Assembly: GCA_020635915.1 (NCBI GenBank)
Contig: JACJYU010000002.1
Location: 1-64,000 of the forward strand
DNA: 64,000 nucleotides
Source: Flammeovirgaceae bacterium
GTDB lineage: Bacteria; Bacteroidota; Bacteroidia; Cytophagales; Cyclobacteriaceae
Reading direction: 5' to 3'
Below the pieces are notes generated by a model that saw only the letters and a program-made list of their open reading frames with translations, was not told where the DNA came from and searched no databases. Position numbers and translations under genes: made by a program. Below are positions 25,769 to 34,507 of the stretch, piece by piece (position 1 is the stretch's first letter; the number at the start of each line of letters is the position of its first letter).

Positions 25769-27517
25769 ATGCCTTTGACCGAATTGACTGCGCCTTTGGG
25801 CGTGAAAAGAGCGGCCCATTTACTTCATCGTGCCACCTTTGGCCCCACTAAAAGCCAAATTGACCTTTTTGCCACCTATACGCCTGCCCAGGCGGTGGCG
25901 CAATTGTTCGGGCAAGCCCTTCCCGACCCAGTGCTGCCCATTGACCCGGAAACCGGCACGGAATGGTTTTTGTCGGGCACCACCGAGGCCAATAGCGGGG
26001 ACAGCGACTTGCAGGAGTTTTTCAAGGGCTGGTTTATCGGCCAGATGATGGGAACGGGCGTGGCGCCCAACTTGTCATTGGCCTACTCCGCACGTGAAAA
26101 GGTCGTCTTTTTCATTCATACGGTGCTTACCGCCATACAAACAAAAATCGACAACAGCAGGTCGTTGTATTTTCAAAACCAGTTGTTCCGCCAATTTGCC
26201 CTTGACAAAACACTGGTGGCAACTGTCAACTTCAAAGAGCTCACCAAAAAGGTTTGTGTGGACAACGCCATGTTGCGGCTGCTGGACGGCAACCTGAACG
26301 TGAAAGGCAGCCCTAACGAGAACTACGGCCGCGAACTGCACGAACTCTATACCATTGGCCGTGGGTTGGAGGGTACCCTCCCCCCCGTCTCCGATCCAGG
26401 CGATTATTTCCTCTACAAAGAACTTGACGTGCAACAGGCCGCCAGGGTACTGTCGGGCTGGGAAACAGACCTCACTTTTTCCAACATCGACCCCGACACC
26501 AACCTGCCCCGGGGTGTCGTGCGCGGCTCGCCCACCAACGCCTCTGCCCATGACAATGGCATAAAGCAGTTCAGTGAACGCTTCGGCAACATTGCCATAC
26601 AGCCCGACCCGGCCTTGCTCAACGGGACCATGGCCACCGAAGCCAGCGCACTTGACGAAATAAGCCAACTTATCGAGTCCATATACTCCCGGCCTGAAAC
26701 GGCCAGGAACATTTGCAGAAGGGTCTATCGTCATTTTGTTTACCACAACATCGATACGGCCCTGGACAACTCGGTCATTCAGGACATGGCCACCATTTTC
26801 ACCAACAGTGGTTTTAAGCTGCAACCTGTGCTGGAGGGGCTTTTTAAAAGCACCCACTTCTACGAGGCTGGCGCTGGTGTGGACGATGACAACTTTGGGG
26901 GCATTATAAAATCCCCTCTGGACCTGATGATAGGCACCTATAGGTTTTATAATGTACAATTGCCCGACCCCGTTGCCGCGGCAGGGGACTTTTATGAGAA
27001 GTCCAATGGCATGCTACGGGCCCTTTCCAAAATGGGGATGAATTTTTACGAGCCCTTTGATGTGGCAGGGTATGACGCCTACCACCAGTTCCCCATTTAC
27101 CACCGCAGTTGGATATCCACAAATTACCTGACGGAGCGATACGAATTTATCAGGGACCTGATGGGGGGGCAGTCCATGCCCGGAAGCGGCCTTGACGTGG
27201 TGGGTTTCGTACAAAACAACTTTAGCAACGCCATTGCCTCCGATGCCCGGCTCCTCATCATGGAATTGGCAAAATACCTGCTTCCCGTGCATGACAACCT
27301 GACCTTCGACCCGGCTGCCGATGATGCTTCGGGCCTGACGGCCGAGCGGTTGAATTATTTCCTGACGGCCTTCCTGAAGTCGCCACAGATCGATACGGAC
27401 CCCGAGGGGTCATGGACATTCCGGTGGAACAACCCGGTGGACATGGAAGTGGTCACGAACCAGTTGAAAAGTTTATTGAATGCAATGATGCAGTCACCCG
27501 AATACCAACTCTTTTAA
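25769..27517 (+). CDS. DUF1800 family protein
   Basis: The 582-residue protein contains the DUF1800 pattern: AAHLLHRATFGP near the start, KVVFFIHTVL, NENYGRELHELYTIG, DVQQAARVLSGW and a C-terminal NYFLTAFLKSPQI. The biochemical role of the family is unknown. In many bacteria it is encoded directly before a DUF1501 protein, as here (next gene after 93 bases), and the two are thought to act together outside the cytoplasm. No clear signal peptide is visible at this start. Confidence 0.9.
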   Translation: MPLTELTAPLGVKRAAHLLHRATFGPTKSQIDLFATYTPAQAVAQLFGQALPDPVLPIDPETGTEWFLSGTTEANSGDSDLQEFFKGWFIGQMMGTGVAPNLSLAYSAREKVVFFIHTVLTAIQTKIDNSRSLYFQNQLFRQFALDKTLVATVNFKELTKKVCVDNAMLRLLDGNLNVKGSPNENYGRELHELYTIGRGLEGTLPPVSDPGDYFLYKELDVQQAARVLSGWETDLTFSNIDPDTNLPRGVVRGSPTNASAHDNGIKQFSERFGNIAIQPDPALLNGTMATEASALDEISQLIESIYSRPETARNICRRVYRHFVYHNIDTALDNSVIQDMATIFTNSGFKLQPVLEGLFKSTHFYEAGAGVDDDNFGGIIKSPLDLMIGTYRFYNVQLPDPVAAAGDFYEKSNGMLRALSKMGMNFYEPFDVAGYDAYHQFPIYHRSWISTNYLTERYEFIRDLMGGQSMPGSGLDVVGFVQNNFSNAIASDARLLIMELAKYLLPVHDNLTFDPAADDASGLTAERLNYFLTAFLKSPQIDTDPEGSWTFRWNNPVDMEVVTNQLKSLLNAMMQSPEYQLF

Positions 27518-27610
27518 ATATGATGAAACCGTCATGTAAATGACATTGCCGCCAACGGCAGGATAATAACGGACGGTTCCATATGACCACATAAACACAA
27601 ATATCAACGC

Positions 27611-29335
27611 ATGAAAATGAAGCGAAGGGATTTTATAAAAAGGTTGTCATGGGCGAGCGTCCCTTTTACGCTGGGGGGCATACCGCTGAAGCTCATGGCC
27701 GAAAACCCCCTCACACGGATGGCGCAACAAAGCCATAACGACCGTGTGCTGGTAATCCTGCAGATGCACGGTGGCAACGATGGGCTCAACTGCCTCATAC
27801 CGGTGGAAGCTTACGACCAGTATTACAGCAGGCGTGCCAACATAGCCATTCCGGCCAAGAACAGCTTGCGCAAAATGATACCCCTGGACAGCACGTTGGC
27901 GTCCGATGCCCAGGTAGGCCTTCACCCGGACATGATGGGCATGAAAAGGCTGTATGACCAGGGGCGCATGGGCTTTGTCCAGGGCGTCTCCTATAAAAAC
28001 AACAATGGGTCCCACTTCAGGGGCAGGGACATTTCATTTATGGGCGGAAGCTTTGACGATTATTTTTCTTCCGGTTGGGTGGGCCGCTATTTGCAACAGG
28101 AGTTTGCCCCCAAAGTGTACCCGGACGAATTTCCCAATGAAGAAATGAAAGACCCGCTGGCCATAGAAATGGGCAGTGACGTATCCCTTATTTTCCACCA
28201 GGAAGGCAATATCCCCACTTCGATTTCATTGAGCAACCCGGTCTCTTTTTTCAACCTGGTAAACGAGTTGGAAGGGTTTGTGGACGAGGGCATAGACCCT
28301 AGGGGCAAGCCCCCAGCCAACCTGGGCAACTCCCCCTATGGCAAGGAACTGAACTGGATACTTGGCCTGGAGGAGAAGTCGGAAGATTATGCAGAAAGGT
28401 TGTTTGATGTGTTCAACAATTCACCGGAGGCAACCGTTACCTACCCGGAAAGGTACCCTTTCAATGCCCCTTCCGGCAGCGCAACCAACCGGCTTTCCCC
28501 ACAACTGCAATTGATCGCGCGGCTCCTTGACGGGGGCGGTGCTGGGCTGGGCGTAAAAACAAAAGTATTTTTGGTAAAGGTGGGCGGCTTTGATACCCAT
28601 GCCGAGCAGGTGGAAAGTTATGACCCCACCATGGGCGCCCATGCCGCCCTCATGTACCACATCTCCTCGGCCATGAATGCCTTTCAGCAAGATTTGCGTG
28701 CGCGCGGTATCGAGGACAGGGTGTTGACGGTGACCACCTCAGAGTTTGGACGAAGGATACATTCCAATGGCAGTTATGGCACCGACCACGGAACGGGCGG
28801 CCCCATGTTTTTATTTGGCAAAGGGGTAACGCCCGGGGTCATGGGAAAGGTCCCCGACCTGTCCCAAAACAATGTGGAAATGCAATTTGATTACCGTCAG
28901 GTATATGCCAACCTCCTCAAAGACTGGATGCTGGTGGACGAAGGCATTATTCACAACGACATCTTCTTTCGGGACTTTATCAACGGGCCCAAGGAGGAAG
29001 GCACGGGAAATTATGAGCCGCTGGCCATCGCCAGCCAGGTCATTTCGGCCACCCATGCCGATTTTGTCAATTCAAGGTTTGCCTTATCGGGATGCTATCC
29101 CAATCCCGCAATCGACCACACCACGATCGAATTCCGGATCAACGCCACCAGCCAGGTAAGCCTGCAGTTGCTCGATTCACAAGGCAAAATGGTTAAGGAC
29201 ATCTTGGATGTTGCCCTTGATGCAGGGGAACACTCCGTGAAGGTGGACCTTCAGGCATACCCACCAGGATTATACCTCTACAAACTAAAATCCGGGTTCC
29301 TCAAAGACATCAAAAAACTCGTAATTTCAAGATAG
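27611..29335 (+). CDS. DUF1501 family protein with type A T9SS sorting tail
   Basis: The 574-residue protein starts with a twin-arginine type signal (KRRDFIKRLSWASVPFTLGG). The DUF1501 domain follows at about 35-480: LVILQMHGGNDGLN, NGSHFRGRDISFMGG, VGGFDTHAEQ, TTSEFGRRIHSNG. The last 80 residues are a T9SS type A C-terminal domain (GCYPNPAIDHTTIEFRI ... GLYLYKLKSG). So the protein is expected to cross the inner membrane folded and then be sent to the cell surface by T9SS, an uncommon combination of Tat and T9SS signals. It follows the DUF1800 gene and is one base from the next gene. Confidence 0.92.
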   Translation: MKMKRRDFIKRLSWASVPFTLGGIPLKLMAENPLTRMAQQSHNDRVLVILQMHGGNDGLNCLIPVEAYDQYYSRRANIAIPAKNSLRKMIPLDSTLASDAQVGLHPDMMGMKRLYDQGRMGFVQGVSYKNNNGSHFRGRDISFMGGSFDDYFSSGWVGRYLQQEFAPKVYPDEFPNEEMKDPLAIEMGSDVSLIFHQEGNIPTSISLSNPVSFFNLVNELEGFVDEGIDPRGKPPANLGNSPYGKELNWILGLEEKSEDYAERLFDVFNNSPEATVTYPERYPFNAPSGSATNRLSPQLQLIARLLDGGGAGLGVKTKVFLVKVGGFDTHAEQVESYDPTMGAHAALMYHISSAMNAFQQDLRARGIEDRVLTVTTSEFGRRIHSNGSYGTDHGTGGPMFLFGKGVTPGVMGKVPDLSQNNVEMQFDYRQVYANLLKDWMLVDEGIIHNDIFFRDFINGPKEEGTGNYEPLAIASQVISATHADFVNSRFALSGCYPNPAIDHTTIEFRINATSQVSLQLLDSQGKMVKDILDVALDAGEHSVKVDLQAYPPGLYLYKLKSGFLKDIKKLVISR

Positions 29336-29336
29336 T

Positions 29337-30218
29337 ATGAAAAAACTTTTACCCTTGCTTGTTTTCCTGGCCATTGGCGGCAGCGTTTGGGCGCAGGCGC
29401 AGAGAAGGCCCCCGGCCGGCTTTAAAAAGAAAGCCAAACAGCAGCAAAGCAGTTTTTTGGACAAGCAATGGTGGATTGGGCTAAAGGTAGGCCCCAACCT
29501 CACGAAAGCATCCCCTGAAACGCGATATACCGTACTTACCCCCACCAATTACGCCCTGCCACTCACCGACAAAGAATATGATGGTTTTAAAAAGTGGGGA
29601 AGCCAGGCCACCCTGGAGGTCACTTTTAACTACAAAGGAATAGGCTTGAGCTTTCAGCCCACCTACCGGCTATCGCGGTTCACTTATACCAATGCCTTTG
29701 ATTGGGACAACCCGGGCAATGCGGCCGAAGTGCTTAGGCTCAGGTATGCCCATGAACTAAAAACGGATTATGCGGACCTCCCACTGATTGTAAAGTATGA
29801 TATTGCCGGAAATACGTTGAGGCCTTACATACAGGCCGGGGTCTTTTATTCCCTGTTGGTCAATGCCAACAAGACCGTGGAGATAAGCGGGACGGACACG
29901 GCTTCCGGGGGAACAAATGAATTGAGCACCGCGCCTGTGATCGTGGGGGCCAAGGACCTCTTTCACAAAAGCTATTGGGGCCTAATGGCCGGGGCCGGCC
30001 TGCACTACAACCTGGGCAATGTAAGGCTCGTGTTCGATGCCTCTTATAGAATAGGCATGAGCAACGTCACCGACACCCAAAACAGGTTTGGCAACGACAG
30101 GCTGTCCGGTATTGGAGATGCCCTGGACGACATGAAAACGGACAACATCGTCATCTCAATAGGATGCCTCTTCCCCATGCGCTTCCTGAGCACAAATTTC
30201 AAATCCATTGACCGCTAA
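29337..30218 (+). CDS. Outer membrane beta-barrel protein (PorT-like)
   Basis: The 293-residue protein has a signal peptide (residues 1-21, ending VWAQA), a basic linker (PPAGFKKKAKQQQ), and alternating beta strands of an outer membrane barrel: WWIGLKVGPNLTK, LEVTFNYKGIGLSFQPTYRLSRF, LPLIVKYDIAGNTLRPYIQAGVFY, GLMAGAGLHYNLG, and a final strand before the C-terminus. This is the pattern of Bacteroidota outer membrane beta-barrel proteins. It starts one base after the stop of the DUF1501 gene, so the two are likely translated together; it may help localise the DUF1501 product (inference). Confidence 0.82.
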   Translation: MKKLLPLLVFLAIGGSVWAQAQRRPPAGFKKKAKQQQSSFLDKQWWIGLKVGPNLTKASPETRYTVLTPTNYALPLTDKEYDGFKKWGSQATLEVTFNYKGIGLSFQPTYRLSRFTYTNAFDWDNPGNAAEVLRLRYAHELKTDYADLPLIVKYDIAGNTLRPYIQAGVFYSLLVNANKTVEISGTDTASGGTNELSTAPVIVGAKDLFHKSYWGLMAGAGLHYNLGNVRLVFDASYRIGMSNVTDTQNRFGNDRLSGIGDALDDMKTDNIVISIGCLFPMRFLSTNFKSIDR

Positions 30219-30223
30219 TTTTT

Positions 30224-31402
30224 ATGAACAAATACGTATTCATACTCTTATGCTCCCTTGGGGTGTCGTGTGCCAACGAAAGCGACCCGGAAGCCGATAA
30301 GGCAAACTTTGTGCGGATATACGATAGCGACCTTTACAACGCCTCGTTCAACCCCATTGACCTACAGCAAACCACTGACGGGGGCTACCTGTTCCTGGGG
30401 TCAAGAAAGTTGGATGGGTCCAATTTTTCCGGGGCATACCTGCTGAAGGTAGACGCACTGGGTGCCTTTGTTTCAGAACAGTTGATGGACGAAGGGTATG
30501 TGGCCCCGGCCGGGGGGCTCCTGCCATTAAACGGAAATTACTACTTCTTCTGTATGTCTGCCCCCTCGTTGGAAACACAATTGGTGGAAGTGAGCCCTGA
30601 AGGCACCATCCTCGAAACCTACCCGGTGGGGGGCACCTACCCTACCGCAGCGGCCGTGGATGGGAACAATTTCATCCTGCTGGGATATGACAATGTCTCC
30701 AGGGAAACGGTGGTCTCCATTGTCAACGAAACAGGCAGTGTGCTTCAGGCAACGGGATACGGCATTGGGGCTGGCGAAACCGTGGAAGAACCCATCATCA
30801 ACCACTTCCTCAGGACCGGCAGGCAATTTCCGTTTCAGGTGGGCAGGACTTCTGGTGGCCAATATTTTTTTAACGGGTTTTACAATTATACCTTCTCCCT
30901 AGTATTCACGGATTTGGGGGCAGGCGGGCTGGGCGTGGTGCAAGGGCAACAAGACGATGGCGGCCTCAGCCAGGTGGTCCAACTCACGGGGGGCACTTAT
31001 GCCGCGGCCCGTTTCAATTTTGGGGACAATTATTTTCTTCCGAATGCCACCCTGGGCACTTCGGGTATCACCTCCAGTACCGACTTGGGTGGTTTTCCGG
31101 TGCCGGAGCTTGTTAAAAATGCGCCCGTGAGGATCCTGCCATCCAAAATAAACGACAAGGACGTGGTGCTGTACGCAAGCAATACGAAAAGTGGCCAGAT
31201 AGGGATATATGTGTACGACAGGTCGAACGGGGAATTCTTGGGGAGCAAATATTTGGGCTTCTCCAACCCCTTTGAGGTAAACAGCATGATCAACACCACC
31301 GATGAAGGCATGGCCATTGGCGCCACCACATACGTTACGGGCCGGTTTCCCAGGATCACGCTTTTCAAACTTTCCGCTAAAGAATTATCCAGCATCTTCT
31401 AA
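30224..31402 (+). CDS. Putative lipoprotein following the beta-barrel gene
   Basis: The 392-residue protein has a lipobox (LGVSC, Cys at about 16). It contains repeated beta-propeller-like elements: DLQQTTDGGYLFLGSRKLDG, LLKVDALGAFV, LVEVSPEGTIL, NFILLGYDN and MINTTDEGMAIGATTY. Such DGGY/F patterns are typical of Bacteroidota surface lipoproteins that form beta propellers. No enzyme signature is seen. It is five bases downstream of the barrel gene, so it is the last member of the DUF1800-DUF1501-barrel-lipoprotein unit. A surface-exposed part of an outer membrane complex is a plausible but unproven role. Confidence 0.78.
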   Translation: MNKYVFILLCSLGVSCANESDPEADKANFVRIYDSDLYNASFNPIDLQQTTDGGYLFLGSRKLDGSNFSGAYLLKVDALGAFVSEQLMDEGYVAPAGGLLPLNGNYYFFCMSAPSLETQLVEVSPEGTILETYPVGGTYPTAAAVDGNNFILLGYDNVSRETVVSIVNETGSVLQATGYGIGAGETVEEPIINHFLRTGRQFPFQVGRTSGGQYFFNGFYNYTFSLVFTDLGAGGLGVVQGQQDDGGLSQVVQLTGGTYAAARFNFGDNYFLPNATLGTSGITSSTDLGGFPVPELVKNAPVRILPSKINDKDVVLYASNTKSGQIGIYVYDRSNGEFLGSKYLGFSNPFEVNSMINTTDEGMAIGATTYVTGRFPRITLFKLSAKELSSIF

Positions 31403-31448
31403 CCTTTGATTTCCTTATTTCGAAGCTTTTTTCTTCCTTGGGACCCGG

Positions 31449-32471
31449 ATGATGAAGGTAGAAGAAAACGTGGGCCTGAAAGCCTACAATACCTTTGGTA
31501 TTGATGTAAAGGCCAAATACCTGTGCCGTGTTGCGGGGGCAAGCCAAATGATCGATTTGGTCCAGTCCCCCTTTTTTAAAGAAGGACCGCATTATGTGCT
31601 GGGCGGGGGAAGCAATGTGCTTTTCACCAGGGACTTTGATGGCCTCATCATCAAAAACGAGTTAAAAGGCATTGAAATTGTACGCGAAACAGACAGCCAT
31701 GTGGTGGTAAAGGCATCTTCAGGAGAGGACTGGCATGGGTTTGTCCTGCATGCGGTGGCCCGCGGTTGGGGCGGTGTGGAAAACCTTTCGCTGATACCGG
31801 GAACCGTTGGCGCTGCCCCTATGCAAAACATTGGCGCCTATGGCGTGGAGGTCAAAAATGCTATCGAAGAGGTAGGGGCCATTGAACTTTCAACGGGCAA
31901 CACAAAAACCTTTGCCCGGGAAGAATGTGCCTTTGGCTACCGCGAAAGTGTGTTCAAGAAAGGGCTTGCAAAAAAATATTTTATCTCAAGTGTTACTTTA
32001 AGATTGACCAAAAAAAACCATTTGCTCAACACCACCTATGGGGCCCTGGAAGAAACCTTAACGGCCATGGGCGTAGGCCAGCCCACCCTCCAATCCATCA
32101 GCCGGGCGGTGGTCCACATCAGAAAGGAAAACCTGCCGGACCCCGCAGTGGTGGGCAATGCGGGAAGCTTCTTTAAAAACCCTACCCTGCCCGTGGGCCA
32201 ATTCAATAAATTGCAAAGCACGCACGCAACAATGCCAGGCTATCCAATTGATAATCAAAATATTAAAGTACCGGCCGGATGGCTGATAGAGCAGTGTGGA
32301 TGGAAGGGAAAGAGGGTTGGCAACATAGGCGTGCACCCCCGGCAAGCATTGGTACTGGTCAACTATGGAGGGGGCACGGGCCAGGAAATTTTAAGCTTGT
32401 CGGAAGAAATACAAGCGGCCGTAATGGATAAATTTCAAATCGGGCTGAAGCCTGAAGTCAATATTTTGTAA
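31449..32471 (+). CDS. murB: UDP-N-acetylmuramate dehydrogenase
   Basis: MurB reduces UDP-GlcNAc enolpyruvate to UDP-MurNAc with FAD and NADPH, an early step of peptidoglycan synthesis in the cytoplasm. The 340 residues and layout fit the type I (Escherichia coli-like) enzyme. FAD-binding motifs are VLGGGSNVLFT at about 50-60 and SLIPGTVGAAPMQNIGAYG at about 116-134. The catalytic serine region is GNAGSFFKNP at about 235-244, and FGYRESVFK is also present. Two ATG codons (31449, 31452) are possible. No other mur genes are nearby. Confidence 0.96.
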   Translation: MMKVEENVGLKAYNTFGIDVKAKYLCRVAGASQMIDLVQSPFFKEGPHYVLGGGSNVLFTRDFDGLIIKNELKGIEIVRETDSHVVVKASSGEDWHGFVLHAVARGWGGVENLSLIPGTVGAAPMQNIGAYGVEVKNAIEEVGAIELSTGNTKTFAREECAFGYRESVFKKGLAKKYFISSVTLRLTKKNHLLNTTYGALEETLTAMGVGQPTLQSISRAVVHIRKENLPDPAVVGNAGSFFKNPTLPVGQFNKLQSTHATMPGYPIDNQNIKVPAGWLIEQCGWKGKRVGNIGVHPRQALVLVNYGGGTGQEILSLSEEIQAAVMDKFQIGLKPEVNIL

Positions 32472-32558
32472 CCCAATTTTTCCAGGACAACGAGGCACCA
32501 AATGCCTGGGCTTTCACCTCACCGTATTTTTGAGGATAAAAAATATTTTTAAAAAATT

Positions 32559-32588
32559 TTTGCAAAATAGATTTTTATCCTACCTTTC
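32559..32588 (+). promoter_or_regulatory. Promoter of the histone H1-like gene
   Basis: TTTG (32559-32562), 18 bases, then TACCTTTC (32581-32588) is a near match to the Bacteroidota TTTG-N-TAnnTTTG promoter. It lies in a strikingly A+T-rich stretch 38 bases before the ATG at 32627. A strong terminator closes the small gene, so it forms a single-gene transcript. Confidence 0.45.
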
Positions 32589-32626
32589 ATCAACGTTTAA
32601 ACTAAAAACTTAAAAAATTAAACGCT

Positions 32627-32716
32627 ATGGCAAAGAAAGCAGCTAAAAAAGCAGTTAAGAAAAAGGCTACCAAGAAAAAGGCAGCCAAGAAAAAAACTGC
32701 AAAGAAGAAGAAGTAA
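32627..32716 (+). CDS. 29-residue lysine-rich histone H1-like protein
   Basis: A tiny gene reads ATG GCA AAG AAA GCA GCT and on to TAA, giving 29 residues made only of Lys, Ala, Thr, one Val and the initial Met (MAKKAAKKAVKKK and so on). Such AKKA repeats resemble the C-terminal tail of eukaryotic histone H1 and of bacterial Hc1-type proteins, which bind DNA through charge. Usually such tails are part of longer proteins of 50-200 residues; this one is the tail alone. It has its own promoter-like element and terminator, which supports it as a real gene. It is too short for most gene finders. A role in nucleoid compaction is inference. Confidence 0.7.
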   Translation: MAKKAAKKAVKKKATKKKAAKKKTAKKKK

Positions 32717-32748
32717 TTAGGTAACCCCTAACACTCTTCAGGCTTTTT

Positions 32749-32780
32749 AAAGGGAAGTGGTTTCATGCCACTTCCCTTTT
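32749..32780 (+). terminator. Rho-independent terminator after the histone H1-like gene
   Basis: A perfect 12-base stem, AAAGGGAAGTGG (32749-32760) with CCACTTCCCTTT (32768-32779), closes a seven-base loop and is followed by T. It lies 32 bases after the TAA at 32716. Confidence 0.8.
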
Positions 32781-32837
32781 ACATTTATGGCCGTCACCAA
32801 CTGAAAAAAAACACCGGGCCGCCCTTTCCTGGCTTGT

Positions 32838-33320
32838 TCAAATAAGGGAAGAAACATTTTCCAACCTGCCGGAGTACTTTTCGCAGGCCACCCCAAATTT
32901 CACGAGGAAATCCACGCCCTCCTCATTTTCAAGGCCCTTATGCTCGGCATAGGAATTCAGGTAAACCACTTTTGTTATCCCCATGCTAAAGATGATCCGT
33001 GCGCACGAAAGGCACGGGGAGAGGGTGACGTACAAGGTGGCCCCCTCCACGGAAGTCTTGTTCTTTACGGCATAAAGAATGGCGTTTTGTTCTGCATGTA
33101 TGGCCAGGGAACAGCCCCCTTTGGAGTCGCGCGGGCAGCCTACATCCGGCCATTCTTCATCGCAATTGTGGGTGCCCGATGGGGGGCCATTGTACCCAAT
33201 GGAAATAATGCGCGTGTCCTTGGCAAGCACCGCCCCCACGTGCCGCTTGATGCAGTGCGACCGCCTGGCCAGGTTGGCGGCCAATTCCATATATATGTCA
33301 TCAAAAGCTGGTTTTTGCAT
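32838..33320 (-). CDS. Deoxycytidylate (dCMP) deaminase
   Basis: This zinc enzyme turns dCMP into dUMP, the substrate of thymidylate synthase. From ATG at 33320 the protein has 160 residues. The zinc site is HAEQNAI (His and catalytic Glu) with PCLSCAR (two Cys), and the fold starts with LAANLARRSHCIKRHVGAVLA. A further Cys-rich loop (NCDEEWPDVGCP) is typical of dCMP deaminases and of ComE-type relatives. The frame is open to 33401, but that part does not fit the family and overlaps the divergent gene's start. Confidence 0.92.
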   Translation of the reverse strand: MQKPAFDDIYMELAANLARRSHCIKRHVGAVLAKDTRIISIGYNGPPSGTHNCDEEWPDVGCPRDSKGGCSLAIHAEQNAILYAVKNKTSVEGATLYVTLSPCLSCARIIFSMGITKVVYLNSYAEHKGLENEEGVDFLVKFGVACEKYSGRLENVSSLI

Positions 33321-33400
33321 TATCCGTTTTGGTATAGGTGCGATACTTATGCAAGGTGTAAAATTAAGGATTGGAACCAAAATTGTTATATTCGCCACCA

Positions 33401-33937
33401 ATGACCATGAGAGCCTTACCCTTTTGCCTCTTGATCCTGATGGCCATTAGTGCCCTGGGCCAAGAACACCGCGCCAGTCCGCTGAGCATAACCACCTCCC
33501 GTTATAAAAGCACATACGTGAAAATCGTCTATAGCCAGCCACAAAAAAATGGCCGTGTTGTTTTTGGCGGGCTTGTGCCCTACGGGCAGGTATGGCGTAC
33601 CGGGGCCAACGAGGCAACGGAGATCACCCTTACCGGGGATGTTTTGCTAAGTGGTCAATTGTTGAGGGCAGGGACCTACTCCATTTTTACCATCCCCAAC
33701 GAAAGGCAGTGGACCATCATCATCAATGCGGACCTGGGCCTTTGGGGGTCATACAATTACAATCCTAAGCGGGACGTGTTGCGCCTGGAGGTGCCCTCCA
33801 TGACCACCCAGGACGTGGCAGAGGCGTTTACGATAGGGATAGATGCCCGGAACAATAAGGCCGGCATTTATTTGCATTGGGACAAGACGAAGGTCGTTAT
33901 CCCCGTTGAATATAAGGAACCAGATGCCATACCATAA
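33401..33937 (+). CDS. DUF2911 domain-containing secreted protein
   Basis: From ATG at 33401 (another at 33407) the protein has 178 residues. The signal peptide is MRALPFCLLILMAISALGQ. The DUF2911 domain makes up the rest: YVKIVYSQPQKNGR, GGLVPYGQVWRTGANEATEI, LRAGTYSIFTIPNE and a C-terminal IYLHWDKTKVVIPVE. The family is common in Bacteroidota and its function is unknown. The frame is open ten codons further upstream, but that start would put residues in front of the signal peptide. It is followed 13 bases later by another exported protein. Confidence 0.88.
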   Translation: MTMRALPFCLLILMAISALGQEHRASPLSITTSRYKSTYVKIVYSQPQKNGRVVFGGLVPYGQVWRTGANEATEITLTGDVLLSGQLLRAGTYSIFTIPNERQWTIIINADLGLWGSYNYNPKRDVLRLEVPSMTTQDVAEAFTIGIDARNNKAGIYLHWDKTKVVIPVEYKEPDAIP

Positions 33938-33950
33938 ATTTGTTTGGAAA

Positions 33951-34466
33951 ATGTTGAGCAAGGCCCCATGCCTGTTTTTATTCCTTCTCCTCCCCTTCGC
34001 GAGCCTGGCACAATCCGGTTCGGAACTGGCAAAACGGAATGGCTTTAAGGACATCGTGCTGGGCATGCCCGTTGACAGCGTGGCAGGCAGCAAGTTCAAA
34101 AAGGATATTTTGGAAAAAAATGAATTTCCGGCCGCCCTCTACGAGGTGGACGGCCCGGCATATAAAAACATAGGTGAGGTAAAGGTAAAGCGGTTGGAAC
34201 TAAAGGCATACAAAGGCCTTGTGTACCAAATTGACGTGATCACCCACAAGGACACCCGGCTGATGAAGGGCATGGAGCGGCTGTATGGAAAGCCCAAATA
34301 TATTTTGCCCACGGATACCTACAATTGGACGGCCGACAGCCTGAGCCTGACCTTTAAAGACCACTCCAAAAGGGAAATCAAACTTACCTACCGGTCCTAC
34401 CCCATCCTGAAAATGATGCGGGTGGACAAAGGCAAGAAAATCGATGATATTGCGGACGACTTCTAA
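33951..34466 (+). CDS. Small exported protein of unknown function
   Basis: From ATG at 33951 the protein has 171 residues and begins with a clean signal peptide (MLSKAPCLFLFLLLPFASLAQ). The mature part is basic and mixed alpha/beta (GFKDIVLGMPVDSV, KVKRLELKAYKGLVYQIDVITHKD, MERLYGKPKY). An earlier ATG at 33924 would overlap the DUF2911 gene and delay the signal peptide, so 33951, with GGA eight bases before it, is preferred. The family was not recognised; it resembles small periplasmic proteins that sense nothing obvious. It is probably co-transcribed with the DUF2911 gene. Confidence 0.7.
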   Translation: MLSKAPCLFLFLLLPFASLAQSGSELAKRNGFKDIVLGMPVDSVAGSKFKKDILEKNEFPAALYEVDGPAYKNIGEVKVKRLELKAYKGLVYQIDVITHKDTRLMKGMERLYGKPKYILPTDTYNWTADSLSLTFKDHSKREIKLTYRSYPILKMMRVDKGKKIDDIADDF

Positions 34467-34507
34467 CCACTAGGGCACAGCCCTTCGGCCGTCAGCCTCA
34501 AAAGGGT

